A stretch of 64,000 nucleotides of DNA. It comes from Kaistella sp. SH40-3 (GTDB lineage: Bacteria > Bacteroidota > Bacteroidia > Flavobacteriales > Weeksellaceae). Under the pieces are notes generated by a model. It was not told the DNA's origin. It ran no database searches and saw nothing but the letters and a program-made list of their open reading frames with translations. Positions 43,804-53,461 of this stretch are shown here, one piece after another. How positions within the stretch are numbered: the first letter of the stretch is position 1; every line of letters starts with the position of its first letter. The stretch spans positions 62,001 through 126,000 of the forward strand of contig NZ_JAQYUS010000006.1 of the NCBI RefSeq assembly GCF_030686865.1, written 5' to 3'. The position numbers were made by a program, and so were the translations under genes.

Positions 43804-45972
43804 TTATTTATTAATGATTTTCTTAACCACTGTTTCTTTTGAAGTAACAATGCTCACCATATAAGTTCCTGCAGGTGCATTAGAAAGATCAACTTTCTCC
43901 TGAGAAGACACAGATTTGCTTCCTGTTTTTACTACTTTACCTGAAGCATCAAAAACCTGATAAGACAATACCTGGTCTTTCGCTTTAATAGTAAAGACCC
44001 CTTTATTTGCACTTTCAGAAATAGAAATTCCATTGTTAAGTGAATTTTCATTCGTTGCCAATGTTATACAATCGAAAGTTGCAATCCAGCCTGGAGCAGT
44101 ATTATTATTATCATTAGGGGTAAATCTAAAAGTAATGGCACCAGTAGCATGAGTTGATGTAAAGGGACCTGGAAGATTATCACCACTAATATTTGTTGCA
44201 CCAGCGAATCGAGGTGAAGCGATGTTAGGTCCATCATAAATAATTACATTATCACCACCTTGCTCGGTCGCAAACTGGGTGAAAGTCATTTTTAATTTAT
44301 CCGTAGAATTTGCTGGATAAAAAGTTTTTATGAAAGATTGGTTGTCTAAATAGTTGGCATTCTCGCCACCAGAATCCGTAAATTTCAAACCTGAGCACCA
44401 ATCACCATCGGTTAAAAGAATTTTCTCATACGCAAAAGCTTGCGGGCCTGAACATTCTGCTCCCACTCCTAATAAATAATACGTTCCCTCCTCTAAATTA
44501 TTAAAATTTAGAATTTTAGCGTTCGATACTCCTTCAGAAATTATGGTTCCGTCTGGATTAGAAAGTCTGTATTTCCAACTTGTTCCACTATTATCTGAAA
44601 TGGTTGCTTTTAAAGAGTTTTTAGTAACCTCATTGATTGTAAGTCCAGAAACCGTAACGGTACAAGAAGCAACACAGTCTGTTCCTAAACATCCTGAAGC
44701 CTCAATTCTACTTCTGATTAAGGCACCTGGCTGTTCCCCAAATCCGTTAGCAAAGTTAATTCCTACACTACCTACTAAGTGACAGTAACTCATTATTGTT
44801 CCTCCATCACTTGGCAAATCTCCACTTGGACAAGTTCCATTTCCTGGATTTCCAGATGCTGGTCCGCAACCATCAATTCTGGTATTATCACCATTCCATA
44901 CACAATCGTGAGTATGTGGTGAACCAAGATTGTGACCAATCTCGTGCGTCATTGCTTCGATGTTCCATGAATAAGTTGGAACATTTGAAAAGAAAGAATT
45001 TACACCTGAATAAGAATATTTGTAAGCGCCACACAAAGAATTAACATAAGCGATACTTGTTGTCGCCGGATTTCTTAGTAATTGTGCTACATCTCCGTTA
45101 AAAGTAGTTCTACCCAGTCTGAATTTCCCTAAAATTTCACTAGGTGTTCCAGTATAAGGATCTACCGTAGTCCAAACAAAAACTTCGCTCAACGCAACAG
45201 TAATACCATCATTCTCATACAAAGTAGAAATATTATTGTGCATCGCTGTTACCCAGTTCGTCGTGGTAATAACATTTGAACCATTTTGAGTGTAAGGTCC
45301 GTAACCTGCTTCATAGTAAATCCTCACACAAGTTGACGTTTTTTTAGACGTCATTGTAGATGGATTATATGAAACTGACAGATTTTGATTTTCAACAAGT
45401 TCATCTGATCCGCAAACAAAAGGATTATCTCCTTTTAATTTTACATCATTATAAGAAAGGTAATCCTCAGAATTTTTTGCTTTCCCGATGACAATGTTTC
45501 CTACCTCTTTAATTGAAGTTACCCCCACCACATCATCACCAAAGAAACTAATGGCAACTAATGATTTCTCATCTCCTTTTACAATTCCCTGGTAGTAAAC
45601 CCCTGGTTTATAATCGGTGTATCCTTTGTCCGTATTAATTTTGAAATCCTGAGTGAAGATATTATGCTTCACTAATTCTACAGAAATTTCCTTTCCTTCA
45701 AATGGGAAAGTCATTTCTAAAGCCTCTGGTTTCTCAGAAACTATTCTGCTAATTTCAGACTTATTCAGTTTCATTACGGTAATGTCTTCAGCCGCCGTTT
45801 TGTATACTGTTTGTTTTTGAACAGATCGATCTACCGTAAATAAATCATATCTCACAAAAGATTTTTTTGCAGCTTTAGAATCTCTTACTTTTTGGGCGAT
45901 AGGCTTCAAATCTTGTGCAAACCCAAATCCTAAGAATACGAAACTGAAAAACAATTGGAAAATTTTTCTCAT
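43804..45972 (-). CDS. Secreted reprolysin-like (M12B) metalloprotease with CUB-like and T9SS sorting domains
   Basis: The 722-residue protein has a signal peptide (1-19). A propeptide-like region reaches about residue 200. The zinc protease domain follows (about 210-430), with the long metzincin motif HEIGHNLGSPH (H343, E344, H347, H353). A short fibronectin-like segment and a CUB-like domain (about 530-640, CSGLKFTDSGG to TPGWIATFDC) come next. The sorting domain occupies about 650-722 and ends KETVVKKIINK. It should be exported by T9SS and cut proteins outside the cell. M12B/M43-like assignments are close. Confidence 0.88.
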   Translation of the reverse strand: MRKIFQLFFSFVFLGFGFAQDLKPIAQKVRDSKAAKKSFVRYDLFTVDRSVQKQTVYKTAAEDITVMKLNKSEISRIVSEKPEALEMTFPFEGKEISVELVKHNIFTQDFKINTDKGYTDYKPGVYYQGIVKGDEKSLVAISFFGDDVVGVTSIKEVGNIVIGKAKNSEDYLSYNDVKLKGDNPFVCGSDELVENQNLSVSYNPSTMTSKKTSTCVRIYYEAGYGPYTQNGSNVITTTNWVTAMHNNISTLYENDGITVALSEVFVWTTVDPYTGTPSEILGKFRLGRTTFNGDVAQLLRNPATTSIAYVNSLCGAYKYSYSGVNSFFSNVPTYSWNIEAMTHEIGHNLGSPHTHDCVWNGDNTRIDGCGPASGNPGNGTCPSGDLPSDGGTIMSYCHLVGSVGINFANGFGEQPGALIRSRIEASGCLGTDCVASCTVTVSGLTINEVTKNSLKATISDNSGTSWKYRLSNPDGTIISEGVSNAKILNFNNLEEGTYYLLGVGAECSGPQAFAYEKILLTDGDWCSGLKFTDSGGENANYLDNQSFIKTFYPANSTDKLKMTFTQFATEQGGDNVIIYDGPNIASPRFAGATNISGDNLPGPFTSTHATGAITFRFTPNDNNNTAPGWIATFDCITLATNENSLNNGISISESANKGVFTIKAKDQVLSYQVFDASGKVVKTGSKSVSSQEKVDLSNAPAGTYMVSIVTSKETVVKKIINK

Positions 45973-46100
45973 AATTTTTACTATTTAATTTAATTATTTA
46001 CAAAAAAAACAAAAATAATCCGAATTATATCTATTTGCATGAAATTTAACATTTGAAAAGTCTGCATTTTTCAATTTTCTAAATTGTGAGATAATTCCGT

Positions 46101-46108
46101 TATCTTTG
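46101..46108 (+). promoter_or_regulatory. -7 box of hemJ
   Basis: TATCTTTG fits TAnnTTTG, 16 bases before the ATG. The upstream TTG is closer than usual. Confidence 0.45.
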
Positions 46109-46124
46109 CACTTAAATTTTTCAG

Positions 46125-46670
46125 ATGCTTTATACCATTATCAAAGCCGTTCACATCATTTTCATGGTCAGTTATTTTGCGGGTATTTTTTACCTCGTAA
46201 GACTCTTCGTCTATTATAAAGACACCGATGAATTCGAGGAGCAAAAAAAACTTATTCTTCGTGAACAATATGTCTTCATGGCGCGAAGGCTATGGAATAT
46301 CATTACTGTTCCTGCCGGAGTAATTATGTTGGTTTCAGGTCTAATAATGATTTTCCTTAATTTTGGTTTAATGAAAACGCCTTGGTTTCATTTGAAATTG
46401 ACCTTCTTGGTTGGACTTGCCGTTTACCATTACTGGTGTTGGAAAAAAGTTTTGCAAATTAAAAATCTTCATGGTAACATTCTACCAATTCCAAATATCA
46501 AACTTCGCCAGGCCAATGAAATAGCGACTTTCATTTTATTTCTCGTAGTTTTTACAGTCATTTTAAAATCAATGGTGATTATATTTTGGTGGCAATTAAT
46601 CGTCGGATTTATCGTTCTGGTACTTTTGATTATGACGACCGTGAAATTAGTCAATAAGAAGAAATCTTGA
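46125..46670 (+). CDS. hemJ: Protoporphyrinogen IX oxidase HemJ
   Basis: The 181-residue protein has four membrane helices and the HemJ/UPF0093 motifs KAVHIIFMVSYFAGIFYLVRLFVY and MKTPWFHLKLTFLVGLAVYHYWC. The His in the first helix and a second at HLK are probable heme ligands. It oxidises protoporphyrinogen IX in heme synthesis where HemG and HemY are absent. The gldF gene follows 74 bases on. Confidence 0.9.
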   Translation: MLYTIIKAVHIIFMVSYFAGIFYLVRLFVYYKDTDEFEEQKKLILREQYVFMARRLWNIITVPAGVIMLVSGLIMIFLNFGLMKTPWFHLKLTFLVGLAVYHYWCWKKVLQIKNLHGNILPIPNIKLRQANEIATFILFLVVFTVILKSMVIIFWWQLIVGFIVLVLLIMTTVKLVNKKKS

Positions 46671-46744
46671 TTATGAATAGTCAATGGTGAATGGTGAATT
46701 TTTGCACCTATAACCCAAAACCTATCCCCTACAACCTAAATTAT

Positions 46745-47473
46745 ATGTTTGCAATATTTAAAAAAGAACTTTGGACTTATTTCGGAAACTGGAGCGCCTG
46801 GTTAATTATCGGTGCATTTAGTTTAATAGGAACGCTTTTCTTATTTTTCTTTGAAAATGATTCAAATATTTTCGACATTGGATCGGCAACTTTGCAGAGT
46901 TATTTCGTACTCGTTCCATGGCTTTTGATGTTTATCATTCCAGCAATTTCAATGAAGACTTTAGCAGAAGAACAACAGTCGGGAACATTGAACTGGTTAT
47001 TCTCACAACCGATTAAAATATCGGAAATCATCCTTGGTAAATTCTTATCTGTTTGGTTGGTCGGGATTTTATGTTTGCTGCCTTCGCTCGTTTATTTATA
47101 CACCGTTTATGTTTTAGGCTTTCCAGAAGGAAATATCGATTTAGGCGCAACTTTCGGAAGTTATTTCGGTTTAGTAATTCTAATTGCCGCTTTTTCCGCA
47201 ATTGGAATTTTGGCTTCATCGCTTTCTCAAAAACAAATTATGGCGTATTTGCTAGGCGTCTTCATTTCTTTCTTTTTGTATTTCGGAATCGAACAATTGG
47301 CGAGTTATAAATTGTTGGGTGGCGCAGATTATGTTCTTTCCAATATTGGCTTTTATCAGCATTTCCTGGCCTTTACAAGAGGATTAATCGATACGCGAGA
47401 TATTTTCTATTTCCTTTTAGTGATAGGAATTTGTTTATTCCTGGCCAAAATCTTTGTAGAAAAGAAAAAGTAA
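46745..47473 (+). CDS. gldF: Gliding-motility ABC transporter permease GldF
   Basis: I start this at MFAIFKKELWTYFGNWSAW (242 residues). An upstream extension to 46691 has no membrane or family character. Six hydrophobic segments make it an ABC-2 type permease, with EEQQSGTLNWLFSQPIKISEI as the coupling region. GldF with GldG and the ATPase GldA forms an ABC transporter needed for gliding in Flavobacterium johnsoniae. gldA is not here. Many relatives keep gldFG without obvious gliding. Confidence 0.88.
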   Translation: MFAIFKKELWTYFGNWSAWLIIGAFSLIGTLFLFFFENDSNIFDIGSATLQSYFVLVPWLLMFIIPAISMKTLAEEQQSGTLNWLFSQPIKISEIILGKFLSVWLVGILCLLPSLVYLYTVYVLGFPEGNIDLGATFGSYFGLVILIAAFSAIGILASSLSQKQIMAYLLGVFISFFLYFGIEQLASYKLLGGADYVLSNIGFYQHFLAFTRGLIDTRDIFYFLLVIGICLFLAKIFVEKKK

Positions 47474-47497
47474 TTCAATTTTTTATCGCTTTTAAAA

Positions 47498-49153
47498 ATG
47501 AACAAAAAAAACCTCATCTATAGTATTCTTATCCTCGTTTTATTACTGGGAACTTTCGGGATTTTCTCAAAACGTTTCGATTTAACACAAGAGAAAAGAT
47601 ATACGCTTTCTGCTTCTACCGTTAAAGTTTTGGAATCGGTTAAAAAACCATTGACTTTCAATGTTTATCTTGAAGGTGATTTTCCTGCAAGTTTCCGTCA
47701 GTTGCAAAACGAAACGAAATTTATGTTGGAAGAATTCAGAAAAGTGAATCCAAAAATCGACTATAAATTCATCGATCCGATTAAGACGAAAATGTCAAAA
47801 GATACTTTGGCTGCCATGGGAATGCAACCTTCGATTTTGCCGGATATGAAAGAGGGTAAGATTTCTGAAATCGTGATGTTTCCGTATGCTGCCATTAAAT
47901 ACGGTTCTCATGGAACTGCAATTCCTTTAATCGTTAATTTATCTGGAATTGATGCTTCTGAACAGTTGAGTAAGTCGATTGAAAATTTGGAATATAATTT
48001 TGTTTCCAGCATTAAATCGATAACGGCAGAACGCAAAAAAAATATCGGAATCCTCATCAATCAGGATGAACTTCGTCCAGATGAATTCCGTGGATTTATG
48101 GAAATGGCTTTGGAAAATTATAATGCCGGACCGATTATTCCAAAAAACCAAACTGAACTGACTTACGAAGATGTTCCACAACTTCAGCACATGGATGCTT
48201 TGGTTATCGCGAAACCGAGAAAGGCTTTTACTGAAAATGAAAAAGTAATTATGGATCAATACATTATGAATGGTGGAAAAACCTTGTGGATGATCGATGC
48301 CGTGAATGCAGAAATGGACACTCTTTTTCATGCTAAAAAAATCATGGCTTATCCGATGGATGTTAATTTAACCGATTTCTTTTTTAATTATGGAATTCGA
48401 TTAAATGCCGGATTGGTCAAGGATATGAAAAAATCCGCACTCATTAGAATCGTGTCGGGTGAAGTTGCCGGTAATCCACAATACAGCAGTTTTCTGTGGC
48501 CTTATTTCCCTTTAGGGATTGCTGAAAATAAAAATCCGATTACGAAAAATATCAATCCTGTTAAATTTGAATTTCCGACTTCCATTGATACTTTAGGAAG
48601 AAAAAACATTAAGACCAAAGTTTTGTTTGAATCCAGCGAAAGAACGAATATCAAACAAGTTCCTAATTACGTTGCTCTGGCAGAAATCGTTCGAACTGAT
48701 TCCTTGAGTGAACTCGACAAACCAACTCAACCAAAGATTTATGCGGTGAGTTTAGAAGGAAAGTTTAATTCTGCTTACGCGACCAGAAGTGAAAGAAATA
48801 TTTATCCTAATTTCAAAGCACAAAGTCCAGACAATAAAATGATTATTATCGCTGATGGTGATGTTGCTCGAAATCAAATTTATAAAGGAAACCCTCTCCC
48901 ACTCGGCGAAGATCTATTAACCAAACAATCTTACGGCAACGAACAATTCTTGAGAAACGCTCTCGATTTTCTTTTAGACGATTCTAATTTAATGGAACTA
49001 CGAAACCGAAATATCGAAGCAAGATTACTCGACCGACAAAGAATCGACGAAGAAAAAACTGATTGGCAATGGTTGAATTTACTGCTTCCTTTAGGAATTA
49101 TCGGCCTGTTAGGAGGATTTTTCTATTGGTGGCGAAAGAGAAAATTTGAATAA
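47498..49153 (+). CDS. gldG: Gliding-motility-associated ABC transporter component GldG
   Basis: The 551-residue protein has one N-terminal membrane helix (about 5-24), a large periplasmic domain of the ABC_transp_aux type (YTLSASTVKVLESVKKPL, GGKTLWMIDAVNAEMDTL) and a C-terminal anchor (LNLLLPLGIIGLLGGFFYWW). It is placed 24 bases after gldF, as in other Flavobacteriia. Its ligand is unknown. Confidence 0.9.
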   Translation: MNKKNLIYSILILVLLLGTFGIFSKRFDLTQEKRYTLSASTVKVLESVKKPLTFNVYLEGDFPASFRQLQNETKFMLEEFRKVNPKIDYKFIDPIKTKMSKDTLAAMGMQPSILPDMKEGKISEIVMFPYAAIKYGSHGTAIPLIVNLSGIDASEQLSKSIENLEYNFVSSIKSITAERKKNIGILINQDELRPDEFRGFMEMALENYNAGPIIPKNQTELTYEDVPQLQHMDALVIAKPRKAFTENEKVIMDQYIMNGGKTLWMIDAVNAEMDTLFHAKKIMAYPMDVNLTDFFFNYGIRLNAGLVKDMKKSALIRIVSGEVAGNPQYSSFLWPYFPLGIAENKNPITKNINPVKFEFPTSIDTLGRKNIKTKVLFESSERTNIKQVPNYVALAEIVRTDSLSELDKPTQPKIYAVSLEGKFNSAYATRSERNIYPNFKAQSPDNKMIIIADGDVARNQIYKGNPLPLGEDLLTKQSYGNEQFLRNALDFLLDDSNLMELRNRNIEARLLDRQRIDEEKTDWQWLNLLLPLGIIGLLGGFFYWWRKRKFE

Positions 49154-49156
49154 ATC

Positions 49157-49192
49157 AAAAACCTTCAAGGATACAATCTTGAAGGTTTTTTT
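49157..49192 (+). terminator. Terminator after gldG
   Basis: AACCTTCAAG/CTTGAAGGTT stem followed by eight T residues. Confidence 0.85.
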
Positions 49193-49239
49193 TAAGAGTT
49201 ATGGGAAATATTCCCACTTCTCTTTAAACAACAAACAGT

Positions 49240-50646
49240 TTACTTAACTACGTCATGAGCACTCAACATATTTTTAGGATCCAGGATTTCGTCCAGTTTT
49301 TCTTTTGACAGAATGTTTTGCTCCAATACCAAATCATAAACAGTTTTTCCAGTTTCCATGGCTTGCTTAGCGATTTTGGTACTGGCTTTATAACCGATAT
49401 ATGGATTAAGCGCGGTGACAATTCCGATACTGCTCATCACTGAATTTTTACAAACATCGCGGTTTGCAGTAATTCCATCGATACATTTTGTTCGCAAAGT
49501 ATCCATGGCTCTTTGTAAGTAAATCATTGACTCAACAATCGAGGCACAAAGTACAGGTTCCATCACATTCAGTTGTAATTGTCCGGCTTCTGCAGCAAAA
49601 GTTACCGTCAAATCATTTCCAATTACTTTAAAACAAACTTGATTAACCACTTCTGGAATAACAGGATTTACTTTACCCGGCATAATAGAAGAACCTGGCT
49701 GCATGGCAGGAAGATTAATTTCATTAAGTCCGGCTCTTGGGCCTGAAGATAATAATCTTAAATCATTACAGATCTTAGAAAGTTTCACGGCCAAACGTTT
49801 AAGTACTGAAGAGTAAATTAAATAAGAACCTGTATCCGGCGTCGCTTCTACAAGGTTGGGAGCAGATACAAATGCTTCTCCAGTCAGTTTAGCCAATTTC
49901 TCTGCACAAAGTATAGCATATCCTTGCGGAGCATTAATTCCTGTTCCGATTGCTGTACCGCCCATATTAATTTCTAAAAATAAATTAGAAATGTTATTTA
50001 AAAGAGTAATCTCTTCATCTAAATTTGCTGCAAATGCTCCAAACTCCTGACCCAAAGTCATTGGAACTGCATCTTGCAATTGGGTACGTCCCATTTTAAT
50101 AACATCACTAAACTCCTCTCCTTTTTTTCGGAATGAATTGTTCAGTTCAGCCAAATGCTTTACCAAAATTTGATTCATTCTAATCACAGTAAGTCTAACA
50201 GTAGTAGGATATACATCATTAGTTGACTGCGAAAGATTTAAATGATCGTTCGGATAACAATGCTGATAATCTCCTTTTTCGTAACCCATTATTTCTAAAG
50301 CACGGTTCGCAATAACTTCATTAGCATTCATATTAACCGATGTTCCTGCACCACCCTGAATCATATCTACCGGAAATTGATCGTGGAACTGACCGTCGAT
50401 AATTTCCTGACAAGCCTGAGAAATCGCGGCCATCATTTTATCATCCAAAAGACCCAGTTCATGATTGGTTTGAGCAGCCGCAAGTTTTACATAAGCAATC
50501 GCTTTTACAAACTCTGGGTACTCACCCATTTTGTTACCTGTGATGTAAAAATTGTCTACCGCTCTTTGAGTTTGAACTCCATAATAAGCATCTTTTGGTA
50601 CTTGTAACTCTCCGAGTAAGTCGGACTCTATTCTGTAATTTTTCAT
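49240..50646 (-). CDS. aspA: Aspartate ammonia-lyase
   Basis: The 468-residue protein has the aspartase/fumarase signature loop GSSIMPGKVNPVIPE, with the catalytic Ser in SS. The N-terminal motif is YRIESDLLGELQVPKDAYYGVQTQRA, and GGAGTSVNMNANEVIANRA is also present. The start resembles AspA more than FumC. It splits aspartate to fumarate and ammonia. The porin and dicarboxylate carrier upstream suggest uptake of aspartate and export of fumarate or succinate. Confidence 0.93.
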   Translation of the reverse strand: MKNYRIESDLLGELQVPKDAYYGVQTQRAVDNFYITGNKMGEYPEFVKAIAYVKLAAAQTNHELGLLDDKMMAAISQACQEIIDGQFHDQFPVDMIQGGAGTSVNMNANEVIANRALEIMGYEKGDYQHCYPNDHLNLSQSTNDVYPTTVRLTVIRMNQILVKHLAELNNSFRKKGEEFSDVIKMGRTQLQDAVPMTLGQEFGAFAANLDEEITLLNNISNLFLEINMGGTAIGTGINAPQGYAILCAEKLAKLTGEAFVSAPNLVEATPDTGSYLIYSSVLKRLAVKLSKICNDLRLLSSGPRAGLNEINLPAMQPGSSIMPGKVNPVIPEVVNQVCFKVIGNDLTVTFAAEAGQLQLNVMEPVLCASIVESMIYLQRAMDTLRTKCIDGITANRDVCKNSVMSSIGIVTALNPYIGYKASTKIAKQAMETGKTVYDLVLEQNILSKEKLDEILDPKNMLSAHDVVK

Positions 50647-50755
50647 AATAATGATTTTGAAATATTAATATTTATTTATTTTTAATTTTTGTTAATGTTT
50701 AAATTTAATTTGCTAATGTTTAAACATCTAATAATTTCTTTTTGCTTTCCGTTTT

Positions 50756-51916
50756 TTAGAAGGCTTTAATTCTATACATCACTCCTAAACTAACTCGGTC
50801 AGTGTTATAATCGTGCAAAGAAGGAATCGCTTTAGTATAAACATATTTTCTACCGATATAGGCTAAGAAAATCCGTAAGTCTTGATCTTTAAAGGGTAGA
50901 TATTCAACTCCACCCATGTAACCGTAGGCTTTTCGGAAATCATCATCATAATTCTCTACGTTTTTCACAGACGTGGTTTCATACATTCCTTTAGCGAAAA
51001 TATTCCATTCTGGTTTTGGCTGAAATTCTGCTTTCAAAATCACCGTATTATAGGTAACATCTTGAAATACTTTCTGATTGTTGAGCGCCAACCATTCGGC
51101 TCCATCTTTCGTAGCGATTCCCAATCGGTCTATCTTTTCATCAGCATTCATATAATCTAAAGTTAACTGAAACTGCTTCAGATTATATTTGGTCCCCATG
51201 GTAATCATCGAAGAATAATTATCTTCAGCTTCTGTCTGAATACCGTACGCCCATCTTGTCTGGAACTTTTTGTTGAGAAAACTACCATTCCAATTGACGA
51301 TATAAGCAAGCGGATTGTGAGACTGTTCAATTCCCTGCGCTGATAAATCACCGTAAATATCTTCTAAATAGGAGTTTCTGCTATTGGTGATTTGAAACTG
51401 AAATTCTTGATTTTTAATGGGCGTATAAATAATTGCTCCTCCCATCATACTGTTGTCCATTGCGCTAATAAAATCAGCATATTCGTGAACATTGATTGCA
51501 TTCTGATCAAATTCAAATCCGCCCCAAGCCTGACGCTGTTTCCCAGTTATAATGCTAAATTTATCATTGAATTTATAACCTACATACATATAGTCGGTTG
51601 CTTTACCAATATTATCTAAAGACTGTGGATTGGTAGATCTGTTCAACCTTTGTCTGAAACGATAAAATATTTTATCAGTAAGATTACCTTTAATTTCTAA
51701 TCGAAATTGTCTTGCTTTAAAGGCCATATCTGCTTTTCCATCATCTTCTGTTACAACGTCAAAACTGGACTGTATATGGAAAAAAATGTTGAGTTGATCG
51801 TTGTGTCTTTCCAAAGATCTAATTTTACTATCAGCTTCTGTATTGGTCGGATTATCCTGTGCATAGACGCCTAGAGAGAATAAAGATGCGAGGGCGACTG
51901 TTATATACTTTTTCAT
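50756..51916 (-). CDS. Outer membrane porin
   Basis: The 386-residue protein has a signal peptide (1-19, LGVYAQD). The beta-barrel has many alternating strands, e.g. DKFSIITGKQRQAWGGFEFDQ, and a C-terminal RVSLGVMYRIKAF ending in Phe. It resembles phosphate-selective OprO/OprP-like porins of Bacteroidota. Here the neighbours point to dicarboxylates or amino acids as cargo. It lies 20 bases from the Dcu gene, so the two are probably one operon. Confidence 0.75.
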   Translation of the reverse strand: MKKYITVALASLFSLGVYAQDNPTNTEADSKIRSLERHNDQLNIFFHIQSSFDVVTEDDGKADMAFKARQFRLEIKGNLTDKIFYRFRQRLNRSTNPQSLDNIGKATDYMYVGYKFNDKFSIITGKQRQAWGGFEFDQNAINVHEYADFISAMDNSMMGGAIIYTPIKNQEFQFQITNSRNSYLEDIYGDLSAQGIEQSHNPLAYIVNWNGSFLNKKFQTRWAYGIQTEAEDNYSSMITMGTKYNLKQFQLTLDYMNADEKIDRLGIATKDGAEWLALNNQKVFQDVTYNTVILKAEFQPKPEWNIFAKGMYETTSVKNVENYDDDFRKAYGYMGGVEYLPFKDQDLRIFLAYIGRKYVYTKAIPSLHDYNTDRVSLGVMYRIKAF

Positions 51917-51936
51917 GATGTTTACTATTTAATTAT

Positions 51937-53268
51937 TTACATAAAGCTGATGATGAGATATCCTACAGCAATGGCAACGATGGTTGACACAAATCCTGGA
52001 ATCTGGAAAGAGTGATTGATTACATACTTACCAATTCTGGTGGTACCGGTTCGATCGAAGTTAATTGCGGCGACTACGGTAGGATAATTTGGTAAGAAGA
52101 AATAACCGTTCACTGCTGGGAACATTGCCAGTAAAGCTAGTGGAGGAATTCCTAAAGCTAATCCCAGTGGATAAAGCGTACGAACCGTTGCTGCCTGACT
52201 GAACAATAGAATTGACATTACAAATAAGGCAAAGGCAAATAAGAACGGATAAGTGGTTACAACACTTTGTATATTTTCTTTAAAGAAGGCCAGGTTACCG
52301 TTGAAGAACGTGTCACCCATCCAGGCAATCCCGAAAATTGCGATTACTGCCTGCATTCCTGCGATGAAAATACTGCCGTTTACTGCTTTGGTTACATCAG
52401 CTTTAGCGAAAATTAAAATTAATCCAGCCGTTGACATCATAATGATTTGAATGATTTGAGCCATGGTTACTTTCACGATTTCACCATCAATAAGAAATGA
52501 AGGACGTAAAGTTGGGATGGATCCAAATAAGACTACAGAAAAAACACCGAGTAAGAAAAGAACTACTGCAATCAGTGGTCGTGTACTGTTTACTTCTGCT
52601 GAAATTGCTGTATGATCTTTCGGTGTAATTAAACCTTCTTGTAATCTTTTTAAATAGATAGGATCTTTTTCTAAATCTACTCCTACAAAACTCACTGCTA
52701 AAGCTCCTGCTAAAACACCTATGATTGTTGCTGGTACACAGACCATCAAAATGTCAATCATTTCAATTCCTTGTCCACCTAAAAGTGATGTACTTAATAG
52801 AGCTGCGGTGGCTGCTGAAATAGGACTTGCTGTAATCGCTTGCTGAGAGGCAATCACCGAAATACTCATCGGGCGCTCTGGACGAACTTTACTGTCTGTT
52901 GCAATCTCCGAAATAATCGGTAGTAAAGAGTATGCGATGTGTCCGGTACCTGCTAGAAAGGTAAATACATAACATACAATCGGACCTAGGAAAGTAATTG
53001 ATTCCGGGTTTTTCCGAAGAATTTTTTCAGCGACCTTGACCAGATAATCTAATCCTCCGGCTGACTGAAGTGCTGAAGCTGCAGTAATCACTGCAACAAT
53101 CATTAACATGACTTCGATGGGAGCTTCTCCGGGTGGTACGTTAAATACAAATACCAGGATTGCCATCCCGATCATTCCGAAGATTCCTAAACCGATTCCG
53201 CCAACTTTGGCTCCTACAAATATGGCGGCTAAAACCACTATAAGTTGTAAGTAAACTGCGTATTCCAT
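51937..53268 (-). CDS. C4-dicarboxylate antiporter, DcuA/DcuB family
   Basis: The 443-residue protein has about ten membrane helices. The Dcu motifs are FVFNVPPGEAPIEVMLMIVAVI, FLAGTGHIAYSLLPIISEIA, SVIASQQAITASPISAA and FFLPNYPTVVAAINFDRTGTTRIGKYVINHSF. It exchanges aspartate, malate or fumarate for succinate across the inner membrane. DcuA and DcuB cannot be told apart from this reading. It is the first gene of the leftward group, divergent from a Crp/Fnr regulator. Confidence 0.92.
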   Translation of the reverse strand: MEYAVYLQLIVVLAAIFVGAKVGGIGLGIFGMIGMAILVFVFNVPPGEAPIEVMLMIVAVITAASALQSAGGLDYLVKVAEKILRKNPESITFLGPIVCYVFTFLAGTGHIAYSLLPIISEIATDSKVRPERPMSISVIASQQAITASPISAATAALLSTSLLGGQGIEMIDILMVCVPATIIGVLAGALAVSFVGVDLEKDPIYLKRLQEGLITPKDHTAISAEVNSTRPLIAVVLFLLGVFSVVLFGSIPTLRPSFLIDGEIVKVTMAQIIQIIMMSTAGLILIFAKADVTKAVNGSIFIAGMQAVIAIFGIAWMGDTFFNGNLAFFKENIQSVVTTYPFLFAFALFVMSILLFSQAATVRTLYPLGLALGIPPLALLAMFPAVNGYFFLPNYPTVVAAINFDRTGTTRIGKYVINHSFQIPGFVSTIVAIAVGYLIISFM

Positions 53269-53361
53269 GTGCTTGTTTTTTATTTATGTAAAGGTGCGAT
53301 GGAATAGAATGGATTCAAATTTTTCCGCTGTGCAGTATATTTCAGCACGCGGTTACTTTCG

Positions 53362-53377
53362 TCACATGTCGGTGTGA
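53362..53377. promoter_or_regulatory. Candidate operator between Dcu and the Crp/Fnr gene
   Basis: TCACA-N6-TGTGA is a symmetric half-site pair in the 193-base divergent region. It has the spacing of Crp-family sites with the halves inverted relative to the E. coli consensus. Binding is inferred from position only. Confidence 0.35.
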
Positions 53378-53461
53378 ACATTTCTTTTGTTGATTTATCT
53401 CACCTCACGACTTTTAAATTTTTATTTTAATCAGCGTATATTGCTCCCTTATTAAAAAACG

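Noticed and set aside
46691-46744. Upstream extension of gldF
   Set aside because: Not hydrophobic or conserved; GldF proteins start at the MFAIFKKEL segment.
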